The notes below the pieces were generated by a model. That model saw only the letters and a list, made by a program, of their open reading frames with translations. It was not told the DNA's origin and did no database searches. The translations under genes and the position numbers were made by a program. 43,769 bases of DNA from JAVBNW01 sp031551255 (GTDB lineage Bacteria; Bacillota; Clostridia; Christensenellales; UBA1750). Of the stretch, positions 23,317-32,289 are shown piece after piece. The DNA lies in contig JAVBNW010000074.1 of assembly GCA_031551255.1 (NCBI GenBank), forward strand, positions 1-43,769, given 5' to 3'. The stretch's first letter is position 1, and the number at the start of each line of letters is the position of its first letter.

Positions 23317-24849
23317 CTATGCGCCCTCCGGCTCATACGTTAGAGCAAAGATGTTTTTTTCGATGATGTATGCGTCGCTTGCGTCGTCGCAGCGCACGGC
23401 GATATAGTCGCCCGGTTTGCCGAGCATATATCCCTCGACATACCATTGGGTAAACACCTTGGTGTACCTCTCCACCGGCCTGGCGTAGATCGACGTCTCA
23501 AAAAGCGGCTTGCAAGGCCGGATGTAGGGAAGCAGATCCACCGGCCGCTCGTACAGCTTGTCGCGCACGGTCGGCGGATAGAACGCCTCTTGGGTAAAGC
23601 GCGGATCGAACGCAAACGTCCCCTCCAGACAGGCATAGCTCTTTTCAAAGCGCTCTCGTTTGATGGGATAGGTTTCGCCCTGTATACCCACCATCAGATA
23701 TGTATCCGGCGATGCGGTGAACGCCGCGTCGCCCTCCAGGGTGCGGACGTAGACGTCCGTACCCTTTTCATAGATGTCCTCGAGCCTGACGAAGCCCACC
23801 GTCAGCGGTTTTTTGCGGTAGCGGCGCATGGAGCGCAGGTCGAGGAAATGCTCGCCCGCCACCACCTTATCGTGCTCGGAAAAATAACCGGCGATCCGAT
23901 CGCTAAGAAAGGCTTTGGCGTCGCTGATCTCCGGCGGCAGTTTGAGAAAACCCCCGGCTTTTTCCTTGTTGCCGCCGCCGCTGCCAACGCCCCGGGTTAA
24001 GTATGCCGCGAGTTCGTTGGCCATCACGTCGTATGTATTCGAGCGCAGCGACAGCTTCACCCCGCCGCCTATGCGGCAAAAACCCACGCAGGTCTCCACG
24101 TTTTCCACCTGCATCGTCAAATCGCTGATAAAGCCCAGGATGTTCGGATCGCATGGCTCCGCCTCGATCAGCATGTTTTTTTGATCGCTGTGATAGGCTG
24201 CCTCGCCCAGCGCCTTGCCGGCGACGAGCAGTTCTTCGCGCGTCAAATTGATGCTCTTGAGCTTTTTAATAAAGCGCGCATCAAAGGAGAGGCTTTCGAG
24301 CATATCCCTATCTCTGGGATGGCTGATCTCCTGAAAGTTATTCGTATCGGTAAAAAGGCCGTAATACAGAGCTGTGGACGCATCCTTGTCCGAAGGAAGG
24401 TCGTACCCCGCCTCGAGCAGCATCTTCCATACCACGGTGGAGCAACTGCCCAGGTACGGCTCGATGGCGCAGTACGCAAATCCCTCGTTTTCCTGTATAT
24501 GGTGATCGATCACCGCCACGTCATCGCTTTTTATTGTGCTTACGTTCCCCGCGCCGTGCTGGCAGTCTACCGTGATCAGCAGCGCCCGCCCATCGTCCGG
24601 CGCGAGCGCGTCGATGCCGGCGGGCTTGTTGCCGACGTATTCCAGCGGGATGCATAGCCCTCGCACAAACTCCACGAGGTTCGGCTTGCTGATCTGGCGA
24701 AAGCCCGCGTACACGATGCGCGCCGCGACATGTAGCTTTTGAAAGTAGCGCCAAAGCGCGAACGCGCACGCGATCGCATCCGCATCCGGATTGTCGTGGC
24801 ATTGCAGCACAACCGTTTTGTAGTGCGAAAGGTCTTTCAGCGAGAACAT
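23317..24849 (-). CDS. DHH-family phosphoesterase with C-terminal extension
   Basis: A 510-residue cytoplasmic phosphoesterase of the DHH superfamily. Motifs: CHDNPDADA (H18, D22, D24), TVDCQHG, the signature D114-H115-H116 (VIDHHIQEN), GSCSTVV and TDTNNF. The DHHA1 region has GGGNKEKAGG where GGGHxxAAG is common, so the substrate-binding motif is altered. From about residue 330 to 510 there is an added domain ending GKPGDYIAVRCDDASDAYII, which I do not recognise. Relatives act on nanoRNA, cyclic dinucleotides or other phosphodiesters. Start follows GGGAGG, with a near-perfect promoter 35 bases upstream. It faces the GNAT-PHP gene tail to tail with 47 bases between. Confidence 0.88.
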   Translation of the reverse strand: MFSLKDLSHYKTVVLQCHDNPDADAIACAFALWRYFQKLHVAARIVYAGFRQISKPNLVEFVRGLCIPLEYVGNKPAGIDALAPDDGRALLITVDCQHGAGNVSTIKSDDVAVIDHHIQENEGFAYCAIEPYLGSCSTVVWKMLLEAGYDLPSDKDASTALYYGLFTDTNNFQEISHPRDRDMLESLSFDARFIKKLKSINLTREELLVAGKALGEAAYHSDQKNMLIEAEPCDPNILGFISDLTMQVENVETCVGFCRIGGGVKLSLRSNTYDVMANELAAYLTRGVGSGGGNKEKAGGFLKLPPEISDAKAFLSDRIAGYFSEHDKVVAGEHFLDLRSMRRYRKKPLTVGFVRLEDIYEKGTDVYVRTLEGDAAFTASPDTYLMVGIQGETYPIKRERFEKSYACLEGTFAFDPRFTQEAFYPPTVRDKLYERPVDLLPYIRPCKPLFETSIYARPVERYTKVFTQWYVEGYMLGKPGDYIAVRCDDASDAYIIEKNIFALTYEPEGA

Positions 24850-24884
24850 GGCCCCGCCTCCCAGCGTAGATCTTGCATGTTTTG

Positions 24885-24912
24885 ATTATAGTGGCGCGGC
24901 GGGGGATGTCAA
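24885..24912 (-). promoter_or_regulatory. Promoter of the DHH phosphoesterase gene
   Basis: On the minus strand both boxes are perfect: TTGACA (24907-24912) and TATAAT (24885-24890), with a 16-base spacer. The -10 is 35 bases before the ATG. Confidence 0.88.
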
Positions 24913-24964
24913 TCGTTTGGGCCGTCGGTCGGAGTTGTTGGAGATCTCCGTCTATACGACTAAT

Positions 24965-24998
24965 AGAAAAGCGGCGAAGGGGATACCCCCTCGCCGCC
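24965..24998 (-). terminator. Terminator of the secreted-protein gene
   Basis: On the minus strand GCGGCGA and TCGCCGC-type arms enclosing a second G/C stem (GGGG/CCCC) fold into one hairpin followed by TTTTCT. It begins 20 bases after the stop codon at 25019. It also insulates the DHH promoter from this gene. Confidence 0.85.
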
Positions 24999-25018
24999 TG
25001 TTGTAGCGATGGAATAAA

Positions 25019-25840
25019 TCAGCGCGACCCGTAGGAACGAAGATAATCCTGGATCTTGTAGCGCTCCGCGATCTGCCTGATGAAACTCCCGATCCGCGAC
25101 CAGGACCCTGCGGCGGTCGCCTGCGCGTCTACCGTCAAGACGGCTTTATGAGCGGTGAAATTGAGGTATTGCACGCGGAATGCAAAGCTCTGTTGCGACT
25201 GTGTCTGCGAGAATTTATCGAAGGTGAGGTAGGCCCAATCGCCCTCGATTTTTAGCTCCTTTGCCTTGAAGGGTTCCCACTGGTTGTGCCCGTTCTCCTT
25301 GGTGACGGTAAAGTCGTCGAGCTTCATGTCGAAGAGCTTGGCCTGATCGTTGAGGCGCATTTTGAAGCGGCCGTTCTCCGCCTCGACATACCAAACCGGG
25401 TCGGTCGCCTGAGTGGCGTCGATGGCCGGGATGGTGCAGGATGCTTCCTTGCTCCAATCGCCTGTGGCGACGCGCACGGTTAGTTCTTGCGCCTGGGCCT
25501 TGCGCGGGAAAGCATCGGCGGTATAGGCGACGTTTTTCTTATCGATGGAGAATTCATTATATGCAAGAGGCGCAAACGCGCTTCCGTCGAGGCTGTAGGT
25601 CACTGTGAAGGCGGATTGTGTAAGGCCCTTGGCCCTGTTGTCGTGCAGTTGAAAAGTAACTTTGCAAGCCCGTTCGCTATTTGTGACCTTCAGGTTTTTA
25701 ATCTCTTTAATTGCGTCTTTTCCACCTTGCGACGGAGCAGCATGCGCCGGAACGGCAAACATGCATAACGCAAGTGACAACATGACCGCACACGCGATGA
25801 TGGCGCGCAGGCCAGTGCCGCCTGTCTTGTTGGTAAACAT
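25019..25840 (-). CDS. Secreted protein of unknown function
   Basis: A 273-residue protein with a clear signal peptide: a basic start, a hydrophobic core (AIIACAVMLSLALCMFAV) and an AHA-AP cleavage site near residue 34. The mature part has three weakly similar beta-type segments of about 60-70 residues, each with an alternating hydrophobic pattern (FTVTYSLDGSAF; VWYVEAENGRFKMRLND; FAFRVQYLNFTAHKAVLTV), suggesting immunoglobulin-like or fibronectin-like folds. I do not recognise the family. Start follows GGGAGG; a strong terminator follows the gene, and it stands alone. It is probably released or wall-associated. A clear promoter is not visible upstream. Confidence 0.75.
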   Translation of the reverse strand: MFTNKTGGTGLRAIIACAVMLSLALCMFAVPAHAAPSQGGKDAIKEIKNLKVTNSERACKVTFQLHDNRAKGLTQSAFTVTYSLDGSAFAPLAYNEFSIDKKNVAYTADAFPRKAQAQELTVRVATGDWSKEASCTIPAIDATQATDPVWYVEAENGRFKMRLNDQAKLFDMKLDDFTVTKENGHNQWEPFKAKELKIEGDWAYLTFDKFSQTQSQQSFAFRVQYLNFTAHKAVLTVDAQATAAGSWSRIGSFIRQIAERYKIQDYLRSYGSR

Positions 25841-26057
25841 GGTTATTCCTCCCTTCGTCTAGGTAGTGCCGGTTACTGGAAAATGCTTAAGTCATTCCCA
25901 TAATAATAATGTGAAAAAGTATAGGCTTGTTGCCGATTTACCAATATATGGAATACCTAAACAATAAAGACGACATGTAATGCGATAGAGAAGCCGCAGC
26001 ATCAGGACGTTTTCGGCGCCACAGCTCTTGGCATGGATGCGGTAATTCACTGCCCTG

Positions 26058-28358
26058 TCATGATTCGCGCCGGTTTTCTTCACGCTGCTTCCTCCACTGC
26101 CCGGGCGACATGCCCTCAAGCTTTTTAAACAGGCGGATGAAGGAATGGTTGCTAATGTACCCAACTTGCATGCCTACCTGCGCAACCGACATATCGGTAT
26201 TCTTGAGCGCTTGCTTTGCCCTTTCGATACGGATCTGCGTCAAATACTCCTGAAAATTGATTCCCGCATACTCCTTGATGATCCTGCTTGCGTAGGATTC
26301 GGAAACGTTCATGTAACCGCCGATTTTAGTGAGGGAAAGATCGCTGTCGGCAAAGTGCTCGTTGATATAGGTGACCATCTGTGCGCCTAGGTTGGAAAGG
26401 CTGCGGCGGTTTCTTCGAAGGCTGATCTGGCGGCTGATGAACAAAAACAACTCCTTCGTTATGGCGATCAGCTCCTCCCAATCCGCGGAGGATTCAAGGA
26501 TGGAAAACAAATCCTTCTCGTAGAGAATTTCGGATTTGACGCCCATATCCAAACCTACGCGAATGCCTTTGGAAATCATCTCAAGAACCGCCATATGAAA
26601 CACAGGGAGCCTGAGTTTTTGAGTCGAGAGGGCTATGTAATAGCTTTCGATCGCCTGTAGGAATTCCGATGAGGTATCCCCTTGCCTAAGAAGATGTAAA
26701 ATATTGTCCGCCTGGGTGCCGGAGCCCGGTTCGGCGGCGTAGTCATTCCAAATATCCTCATATATGAGCACGCAGCGCTCAGGGCTGAACAGGCGGTATT
26801 TCATGGCCTCGGCCGCTGTTTTGTAGGATGCCGGAAGATTGATCGGCAGGGGATAGATCTTTCCGACCCCGACATATAGATCAAGCCCCTGCTTTTCGCT
26901 TTCCATTGCGATTGAGCGACATAGATGCCTAAGCGCCAGCCTATTTTGCCCCTCATTGGAGTTTTCGAACAATACAATGGAAATGACCCCTTCTTCACGG
27001 CGGGCGAGCTCCGCACTGCGCATACTTGCTGGCAGTGACTTTTTGATCACCTTGGCAATCGCAAGGTCGGCCTCCTGGCTATGCTCTTGGTGCTTAAGCT
27101 TCACAATTATTGCGCAATAAGCATCGGCAAAAAGATCGAGCCCAAGCGCTTTGAGCTCGTGTAGGTGTCGGTCGTAATTTTTGATGCGCCCGGGCCAAAG
27201 AAGGTCGTCCATAAGCTTGTACAATGCCATGGGCTTGTAGTGGCTGATGACCCCTTCCATAGCCAGCGTTTGATCGATGATGCGGCCAAACGCACCTTCT
27301 AAATAATGGAATGATCCACTTTCATCGCTTCTGTCCTCGCCGATGCGCCTTTGGACGGCGGAGGCCAGTTCGCCCACTTTGCCGATTGTGTTTTTATTGG
27401 AGCGGAATATCAAGGCGATGGCTAGGGATGTGTATAGAAGAATTGCCGAAAGAAAGATGTTGCGAATCGTTTCCAGCAAAGAAAGCTCTTTATCCTTGGG
27501 CATTTCGAGCAAATACGACCAACCTGTGTACGACGAGCGCTGCAAAAAGTAGTGCTTGCCGTCGCTTGTCTTTACATCCTCGCCGGAAGCGCGCATGTCG
27601 CTTATCATGTCGGCAAGTTCCTTCCGACGGTTTTCGATTGCTCCCTTTGCGCCGAAGGTTTTCATCGTTTTATCGTCCGCCAGTATTGTGATGGTCGACT
27701 CGCTATGAAGCAGCAGGGTTTCTGCAAGCATCGCGCGCAGATCGCCCTCCCGTATCCATACAAGCACCATGCCCTTGGTTAGGTGACGGCTGTATACCGG
27801 ATAATTCCTTGCGATCATAACTGCTTGTATCGTCGTTGGCGAGGAGTCGAGTTTTTGGATCGAAAGCTCCCGAAAGCCGAACGAAACGTAGTCCTTTGAA
27901 AGCTCGGGCAGCGGCATATTGAGCATGAGGTTTACATCGTCAAGGGCGTATACTCCATTTTCGGCAAGAGCTTGGCCGGTTTCTTTGTTGATTACGTAAA
28001 TGGAATAGATAGGTGCGTATACGCTTTTGATGTTGACGATGGATTTTTGTAGGCTGCGGGTGGTATCAAATTTGCTTAGGGCAGAGGCGGCGGAGTAGTC
28101 GTTTTCCATGTAATTGATGATGGAGGGATTATCGATCAAAAGGGTGAGCATGGATTTATTGATGGTATCGAGGGTGTCGTCGATTCTTTCGATGTTCTGG
28201 TGCAACAACGCCTGATTGCTGCGCGTAAGCTCGCGTAGTTGATACACATTGCTGATCACAAAGCCCAGTATCATCGTGATGAGCATAAGTCCACATAAGA
28301 TGAGGGAGGAATGAATGAGCTGTTTCTTTAGCCACGGATCCGTACGTTCACGCTTCAC
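26058..28358 (-). CDS. Membrane-bound AraC-family transcriptional regulator
   Basis: A 766-residue regulator. A membrane helix at about 15-37 (LILCGLMLITMILGFVI) and another near 300 (IFLSAILLYTSLAIALIF) enclose an extracellular sensor region. A cytoplasmic middle part precedes the C-terminal AraC domain (last 100 residues: LTKIGGYMNVSESYASRIIK and VAQVGMQVGYISNHSFIRLF) with two helix-turn-helix units. Start GTG 28358 is chosen because AAAGGAGGG is seven bases before it and lies inside the longer frame from ATG 28379. It is divergent from the sugar importer genes, so it probably senses an extracellular sugar or the loaded binding protein and activates them. Base composition is less GC-rich than in the flanking operons. 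Confidence 0.92.
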   Translation of the reverse strand: MKRERTDPWLKKQLIHSSLILCGLMLITMILGFVISNVYQLRELTRSNQALLHQNIERIDDTLDTINKSMLTLLIDNPSIINYMENDYSAASALSKFDTTRSLQKSIVNIKSVYAPIYSIYVINKETGQALAENGVYALDDVNLMLNMPLPELSKDYVSFGFRELSIQKLDSSPTTIQAVMIARNYPVYSRHLTKGMVLVWIREGDLRAMLAETLLLHSESTITILADDKTMKTFGAKGAIENRRKELADMISDMRASGEDVKTSDGKHYFLQRSSYTGWSYLLEMPKDKELSLLETIRNIFLSAILLYTSLAIALIFRSNKNTIGKVGELASAVQRRIGEDRSDESGSFHYLEGAFGRIIDQTLAMEGVISHYKPMALYKLMDDLLWPGRIKNYDRHLHELKALGLDLFADAYCAIIVKLKHQEHSQEADLAIAKVIKKSLPASMRSAELARREEGVISIVLFENSNEGQNRLALRHLCRSIAMESEKQGLDLYVGVGKIYPLPINLPASYKTAAEAMKYRLFSPERCVLIYEDIWNDYAAEPGSGTQADNILHLLRQGDTSSEFLQAIESYYIALSTQKLRLPVFHMAVLEMISKGIRVGLDMGVKSEILYEKDLFSILESSADWEELIAITKELFLFISRQISLRRNRRSLSNLGAQMVTYINEHFADSDLSLTKIGGYMNVSESYASRIIKEYAGINFQEYLTQIRIERAKQALKNTDMSVAQVGMQVGYISNHSFIRLFKKLEGMSPGQWRKQREENRRES

Positions 28359-28409
28359 GTCGCTCCCTCCTTTGTACACATTCAGGGCGTTAACCTATTC
28401 GTTTACCCA

Positions 28410-28439
28410 ATTATACGTTCCTGAATGGTTTTCAATCAA
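28410..28439 (-). promoter_or_regulatory. Promoter of the AraC-type regulator
   Basis: On the minus strand a perfect -10 TATAAT (28410-28415) follows -35 TTGATT (28434-28439) by 18 bases. ATTCAGG (28380-28386) and CCTGAAT (28420-28426) form a 7-base inverted repeat around the -10 and could be a regulator site. The rest of the 286-base divergent gap is A/T-rich; a plus-strand promoter for the importer (TTGTGA-18-TACACT near 28552-28581) is only weak, as expected for an activator-dependent one. Confidence 0.6.
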
Positions 28440-28644
28440 GAAATAGCACCTAAGTGTAAAAAATAGGCATGTGCGAAAGAAATGTTCATTTCATTTGTTT
28501 ATCTTTGTGCAAAAACCGCTTTCTCAGAAAAGTTTGTACATTGTGAATCGGCAGGCCCCGGAGGTACACTGCAATTGCGATAAAAACTGTTAACCACACA
28601 GGAACTTTTATGGACACACATGATAGGGTAGGGAAGGTGAAGCG

Positions 28645-29598
28645 ATGAACTCACATAAACAATGGCAGCCGGCGAGAAACGCCGCCCGCGTAAAAAGCGG
28701 TCTTCGGCTTTTCAGCTCAAACTGGCAGCTTTATATCATGCTCGTGCCCGTGATTGCTTACTATATAATCTTTCATTATTTGCCTTATACGGGCCTTGCG
28801 ATGGCCTTTCAGGATTATAAGCTTGGGCTTGGCATTTGGGGCAGCCCTTTTGTGGGGCTTAAACACTTTCGGGTTATATTTCAATCGGCAGAGTTTATGA
28901 AGATCTTTCGAAACACGGTTTTTTTAAACCTTCTTAATTTGGTTTTATACTTTCCCGCGCCGATCATTCTGGCTATTTTTCTCAACGAGATACGCACAGT
29001 ATGGTTTAAGCGAATCTCACAATCGCTGATGTACCTGCCCTACTTTTTTTCCTGGGTCGTGCTGGGCGGCATGGTGGTGGATATTCTTTCGCCCTCAACC
29101 GGCATCGTCAATAAACTTATCGGCGTCCTGAGTGGAGGCAACACCATTTTCTTTATGGCCTCAACCTTCTGGTGGCCCATCATCTTCGTCATCTCAACCA
29201 TGTGGAAGGAGGTGGGCTGGGGCTCGATCATCTACCTAGCCGCCATCACCGGCATCAACCCAGAGCTTTACGAAGCGGCTAAGGTGGATGGCGCCAACCG
29301 CCTTAAGCAGATTTGGCACATTACTCTGCCGGGCATTTCCGGCACGATCATCATCATGCTGATTCTTCGAATGGGCAATGTGCTCAACATCGGCATGGAA
29401 CAGATTCTCATGCTGGAAAACGCCGCCGTCAAGGAGATTTCGGATGTGATCTCCACCTATACCTATAGGATGGGCATTCAGCAGCTGCAGTATAGCCGCA
29501 CCACGGCGATAGGCATTTTCCAATCCGCGATCAACATGGTTTTGCTGCTGGGAACCAACTGGTTTTCCAATAGAATTACCGGTAGCGGAATCTGGTAG
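28645..29598 (+). CDS. Sugar ABC transporter permease, LplB type
   Basis: A 317-residue inner-membrane permease of the carbohydrate importer class 1 family. It has about six hydrophobic segments, starting with LYIMLVPVIAYYIIFHYLPY, and the EAA loop that contacts the ATPase (YEAAKVDGANRLKQIWHITL). The FHYLPYTGLAMAFQDY region is typical of LplB. A G-rich ribosome site precedes the ATG. The partner permease and binding protein follow, but no ATPase gene is near, so a shared MsmK/UgpC-type ATPase elsewhere is expected. Confidence 0.95.
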   Translation: MNSHKQWQPARNAARVKSGLRLFSSNWQLYIMLVPVIAYYIIFHYLPYTGLAMAFQDYKLGLGIWGSPFVGLKHFRVIFQSAEFMKIFRNTVFLNLLNLVLYFPAPIILAIFLNEIRTVWFKRISQSLMYLPYFFSWVVLGGMVVDILSPSTGIVNKLIGVLSGGNTIFFMASTFWWPIIFVISTMWKEVGWGSIIYLAAITGINPELYEAAKVDGANRLKQIWHITLPGISGTIIIMLILRMGNVLNIGMEQILMLENAAVKEISDVISTYTYRMGIQQLQYSRTTAIGIFQSAINMVLLLGTNWFSNRITGSGIW

Positions 29599-29611
29599 AG
29601 GAGGAAAGAAC

Positions 29612-30484
29612 ATGAAAATGCGAATTGCGGATGCGGTATGGATCTGCTTTGTGTATCTGTTTGTAAGCTTTGTCGTGCTGCTGATGGTGCTGCCGTTTGT
29701 CAACATTGTGGCGCTCTCCTTTTCCGGCGAAACGGCGGTGCTTCAAGGAAGGGTTACCCTCTGGCCCATCGATTTTACTTTGAACACCTATACGCGGGTA
29801 TTCAAAGAGTCCCAGATTTTATTGGCGCTGAAAAATACCGTGTGGCTCACCTTGGTGGGCTCCGCCATCAACATGGCGCTCACCATTTTGGCGGCCTATC
29901 CTCTTTCGAAGAAAAGGCTGAAAGGCAGAGGCATCGTGCTTGGGATGATCCTGTTTACGATGATCTTTAACGCCGGCATCATTCCCCACTATATCAACAT
30001 CAAAAATCTCAAGCTGCTCGACAGCTTCTGGGCACTTTGGCTCGCGGGCGCTTTGTCTACCTACAACATGATCATCATGAAGACCTTTTTTCAATCCCTT
30101 CCCGATAGCCTGGAAGAATCCGCCCAAATCGACGGCGCCTCAAACTTTCGTATTCTGCTTCAGATCGTGCTGCCGCTGTCGTTGGCGTCCATCGCCACCA
30201 TCGCCCTCTTCTATGCCGTCGGCTGGTGGAACTCGTATTTTAACAACATGCTCTATATCAACACCGCCAAGCTCACCACGCTGCAAATCCGCCTGCGCGA
30301 GCTTTTGAACCTGACCAACAACAACCTTTTTCAAAACACCGACGCGCAGGAGCAGGGCCGCATGGTAGAGGAATCCGTAAAGGCCGTATCCATCGTAATT
30401 GCCACGGTACCTATTTTGCTGGTATATCCGTTTTTGCAAAGGTATTTCGTGAAGGGCGTCATGATCGGTTCGATTAAGGGTTAG
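29612..30484 (+). CDS. Sugar ABC transporter permease, YtcP type
   Basis: A 290-residue permease, the second membrane subunit. It has six hydrophobic segments (LFVSFVVLLMVLPFVNIVAL near the start), the LWPIDFTLNTYTRVF region, the EAA loop (LEESAQIDGASNFRILLQIV) and the typical end VKGVMIGSIKG. It begins 13 bases after the first permease behind AGGAGG. LplB/YtcP pairs usually carry complex or unsaturated oligosaccharides; the cargo here is unknown. Confidence 0.95.
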   Translation: MKMRIADAVWICFVYLFVSFVVLLMVLPFVNIVALSFSGETAVLQGRVTLWPIDFTLNTYTRVFKESQILLALKNTVWLTLVGSAINMALTILAAYPLSKKRLKGRGIVLGMILFTMIFNAGIIPHYINIKNLKLLDSFWALWLAGALSTYNMIIMKTFFQSLPDSLEESAQIDGASNFRILLQIVLPLSLASIATIALFYAVGWWNSYFNNMLYINTAKLTTLQIRLRELLNLTNNNLFQNTDAQEQGRMVEESVKAVSIVIATVPILLVYPFLQRYFVKGVMIGSIKG

Positions 30485-30527
30485 CTCGAAGGAGGCGACC
30501 CTTGCGATAAAAAAGGAGGAATCGGAA

Positions 30528-32216
30528 ATGACCGGTAAACTGAAAACCTGTCTGGTCCTTTTCATGGCTGCGCTGCTTGGAATCGGCATGATCGGCTGCA
30601 CACCTGCGAATGAAGCCCCTCCGGACAAATCGGCCTCCGAAGCCGCTCCGGCAACCGCTGCGCCGACCGCTTCTTCGGCGGTGCCGGGCGAAGTGCCGGC
30701 GGATGCCGACGATCCTTACGCGGGCGTGCCGCTGGAAATCTCCGTTGCGGTTCTGGACTTTGGCAACTTCCCCTCCGACCGCGGCACGTTGGAAGAGAAC
30801 GACTTAACCCAGTGGATCAACGAGCAGTCTCCGGTGAAGGTAGATTTTATCGCCATCACCAGGGATGAAGCCATCACCAAATTCTCCACCATGATGGCGG
30901 CGGACGCCGCGCCCGATATCATCATGGAGTGGGACATTACCGCCTTTGAACAGTTCATCGTAAACGGCACTTTACAGCCTTTGGACGATGTGTTTGAGAC
31001 ATGGGGCGCGAACTTAAAGGCTACCATCCCCCAAGAGGTGCTTAAATGGGGTTATTACAACGGTAAGCTCTACGGGATTCCCAAGATTCGTTCGGAAACG
31101 AACGTGATCAACTGGATGAGCTGGATTCGCCAGGACTGGCTGGATAACCTGGGCCTTTCCATGCCCGCCACCATGGACGAGTTCTACGATGTGATGCATG
31201 CGTTCACCTTTGACGACCCCGACAAAAACGGCCAGGACGATACCTGGGGGTTTGGCGCGGGCTATGGCGTGACGTCAGGCCTTAACGAGGATTTCGGCGG
31301 CTGCGACCGCATCTCCAACCTCTTTGGCGCGCAGCGCTTCTTATGGCTGCCCGCGGAAGACGGCCTTTTGGACTACGTGGATGTGACGCCCAACCGCCTG
31401 GAGGCCGTTACGTTCTTAGAAAAGATCTACGACAACGGCCTTTGCAATCCGGAATTCTTTACACAGACCGCTCAGCAGGCCCAGACCGATTGGATCAACG
31501 GCAAGCTTGGCTATATTGGGGCCCAGGCGGGCACCGTGAACGCCACGATGCTTGAAGCGATGCTGGGGATCAACCCAAATGCGAACCCTGTGCCCTTAAA
31601 GACGCTTACCTCCCCGCTGGGGCAATACGGTTATTATAAAGAGCAGGCGTTTGACCTTATGATGATGGTGCCCACTAGCTGCAAAAACCCCAAGGCCGTG
31701 ATCATGTACTTGGATTGGATGATCGCAGGCCCGTGGGAGCGCATTACCTTCGGCATCGAGGATCAGCACTACGTCAAGGTGGATGGGCGCATCATCTCCA
31801 TTGCCGACACCGCAACCACTCAGCACGATCTGAGCCATGCGGCCATGTATGCGCTGGCCACGGGCTATAACAAGCAAATCAGCGACGTGGAGCTGGAACT
31901 TGACTATAACAAGGATACCTATTCCGATATCGAGAAGCGTGCAAAGCAGCTGAATATCGACGCGATGCGCGAGTCTCTGACCCAGCCGTTCAACTTCTAC
32001 ACCCCTACCAGCCAGTTGGGGCTCGAGATTGTGGGCGAAAAGCTGCCCTCGATGACTACCTTCTCGAAGGAGACCTGGGAAAGGTGCATCATCGATAGCT
32101 CGTTAAGCGCCCAGGATGCCTACGAACAAATCAAGAAGGAATGGGATGTGCTCGGCTACCAGGAGGTGCGTAAGGCCTTTAACGACCGCGCGAAGGAACT
32201 TGGGTATCTACAATAG
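30528..32216 (+). CDS. Extracellular solute-binding lipoprotein of the sugar importer
   Basis: A 562-residue lipoprotein. The signal peptide ends in a lipobox with C24 (LLGIGMIGC), followed by an Ala/Pro/Ser-rich linker and a large two-lobe binding domain (from about residue 65). The size and motifs such as YYNGKLYGIPKIRSETNVI, IRQDWLDNLGLSMPATMDEF and DDPDKNGQDDTWGF place it with LipO/YtcQ-type binding proteins; DPDKNGQDD may bind calcium. It delivers a sugar to the two upstream permeases. A strong AAAGGAGG precedes the start. Confidence 0.95.
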   Translation: MTGKLKTCLVLFMAALLGIGMIGCTPANEAPPDKSASEAAPATAAPTASSAVPGEVPADADDPYAGVPLEISVAVLDFGNFPSDRGTLEENDLTQWINEQSPVKVDFIAITRDEAITKFSTMMAADAAPDIIMEWDITAFEQFIVNGTLQPLDDVFETWGANLKATIPQEVLKWGYYNGKLYGIPKIRSETNVINWMSWIRQDWLDNLGLSMPATMDEFYDVMHAFTFDDPDKNGQDDTWGFGAGYGVTSGLNEDFGGCDRISNLFGAQRFLWLPAEDGLLDYVDVTPNRLEAVTFLEKIYDNGLCNPEFFTQTAQQAQTDWINGKLGYIGAQAGTVNATMLEAMLGINPNANPVPLKTLTSPLGQYGYYKEQAFDLMMMVPTSCKNPKAVIMYLDWMIAGPWERITFGIEDQHYVKVDGRIISIADTATTQHDLSHAAMYALATGYNKQISDVELELDYNKDTYSDIEKRAKQLNIDAMRESLTQPFNFYTPTSQLGLEIVGEKLPSMTTFSKETWERCIIDSSLSAQDAYEQIKKEWDVLGYQEVRKAFNDRAKELGYLQ

Positions 32217-32289
32217 ATTGTACGAGCCTTGCGCGGATAGCCGGGCGAAGAACATCGAACAACCCGACCGCCGAAAGGAGGGGCAGACC

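Noticed and set aside
28500..28600. A catabolite-responsive cre-like site upstream of the importer
   Set aside because: The nearest match (GCAAAAACCGCTTTC) lacks the required symmetry; not enough to call.
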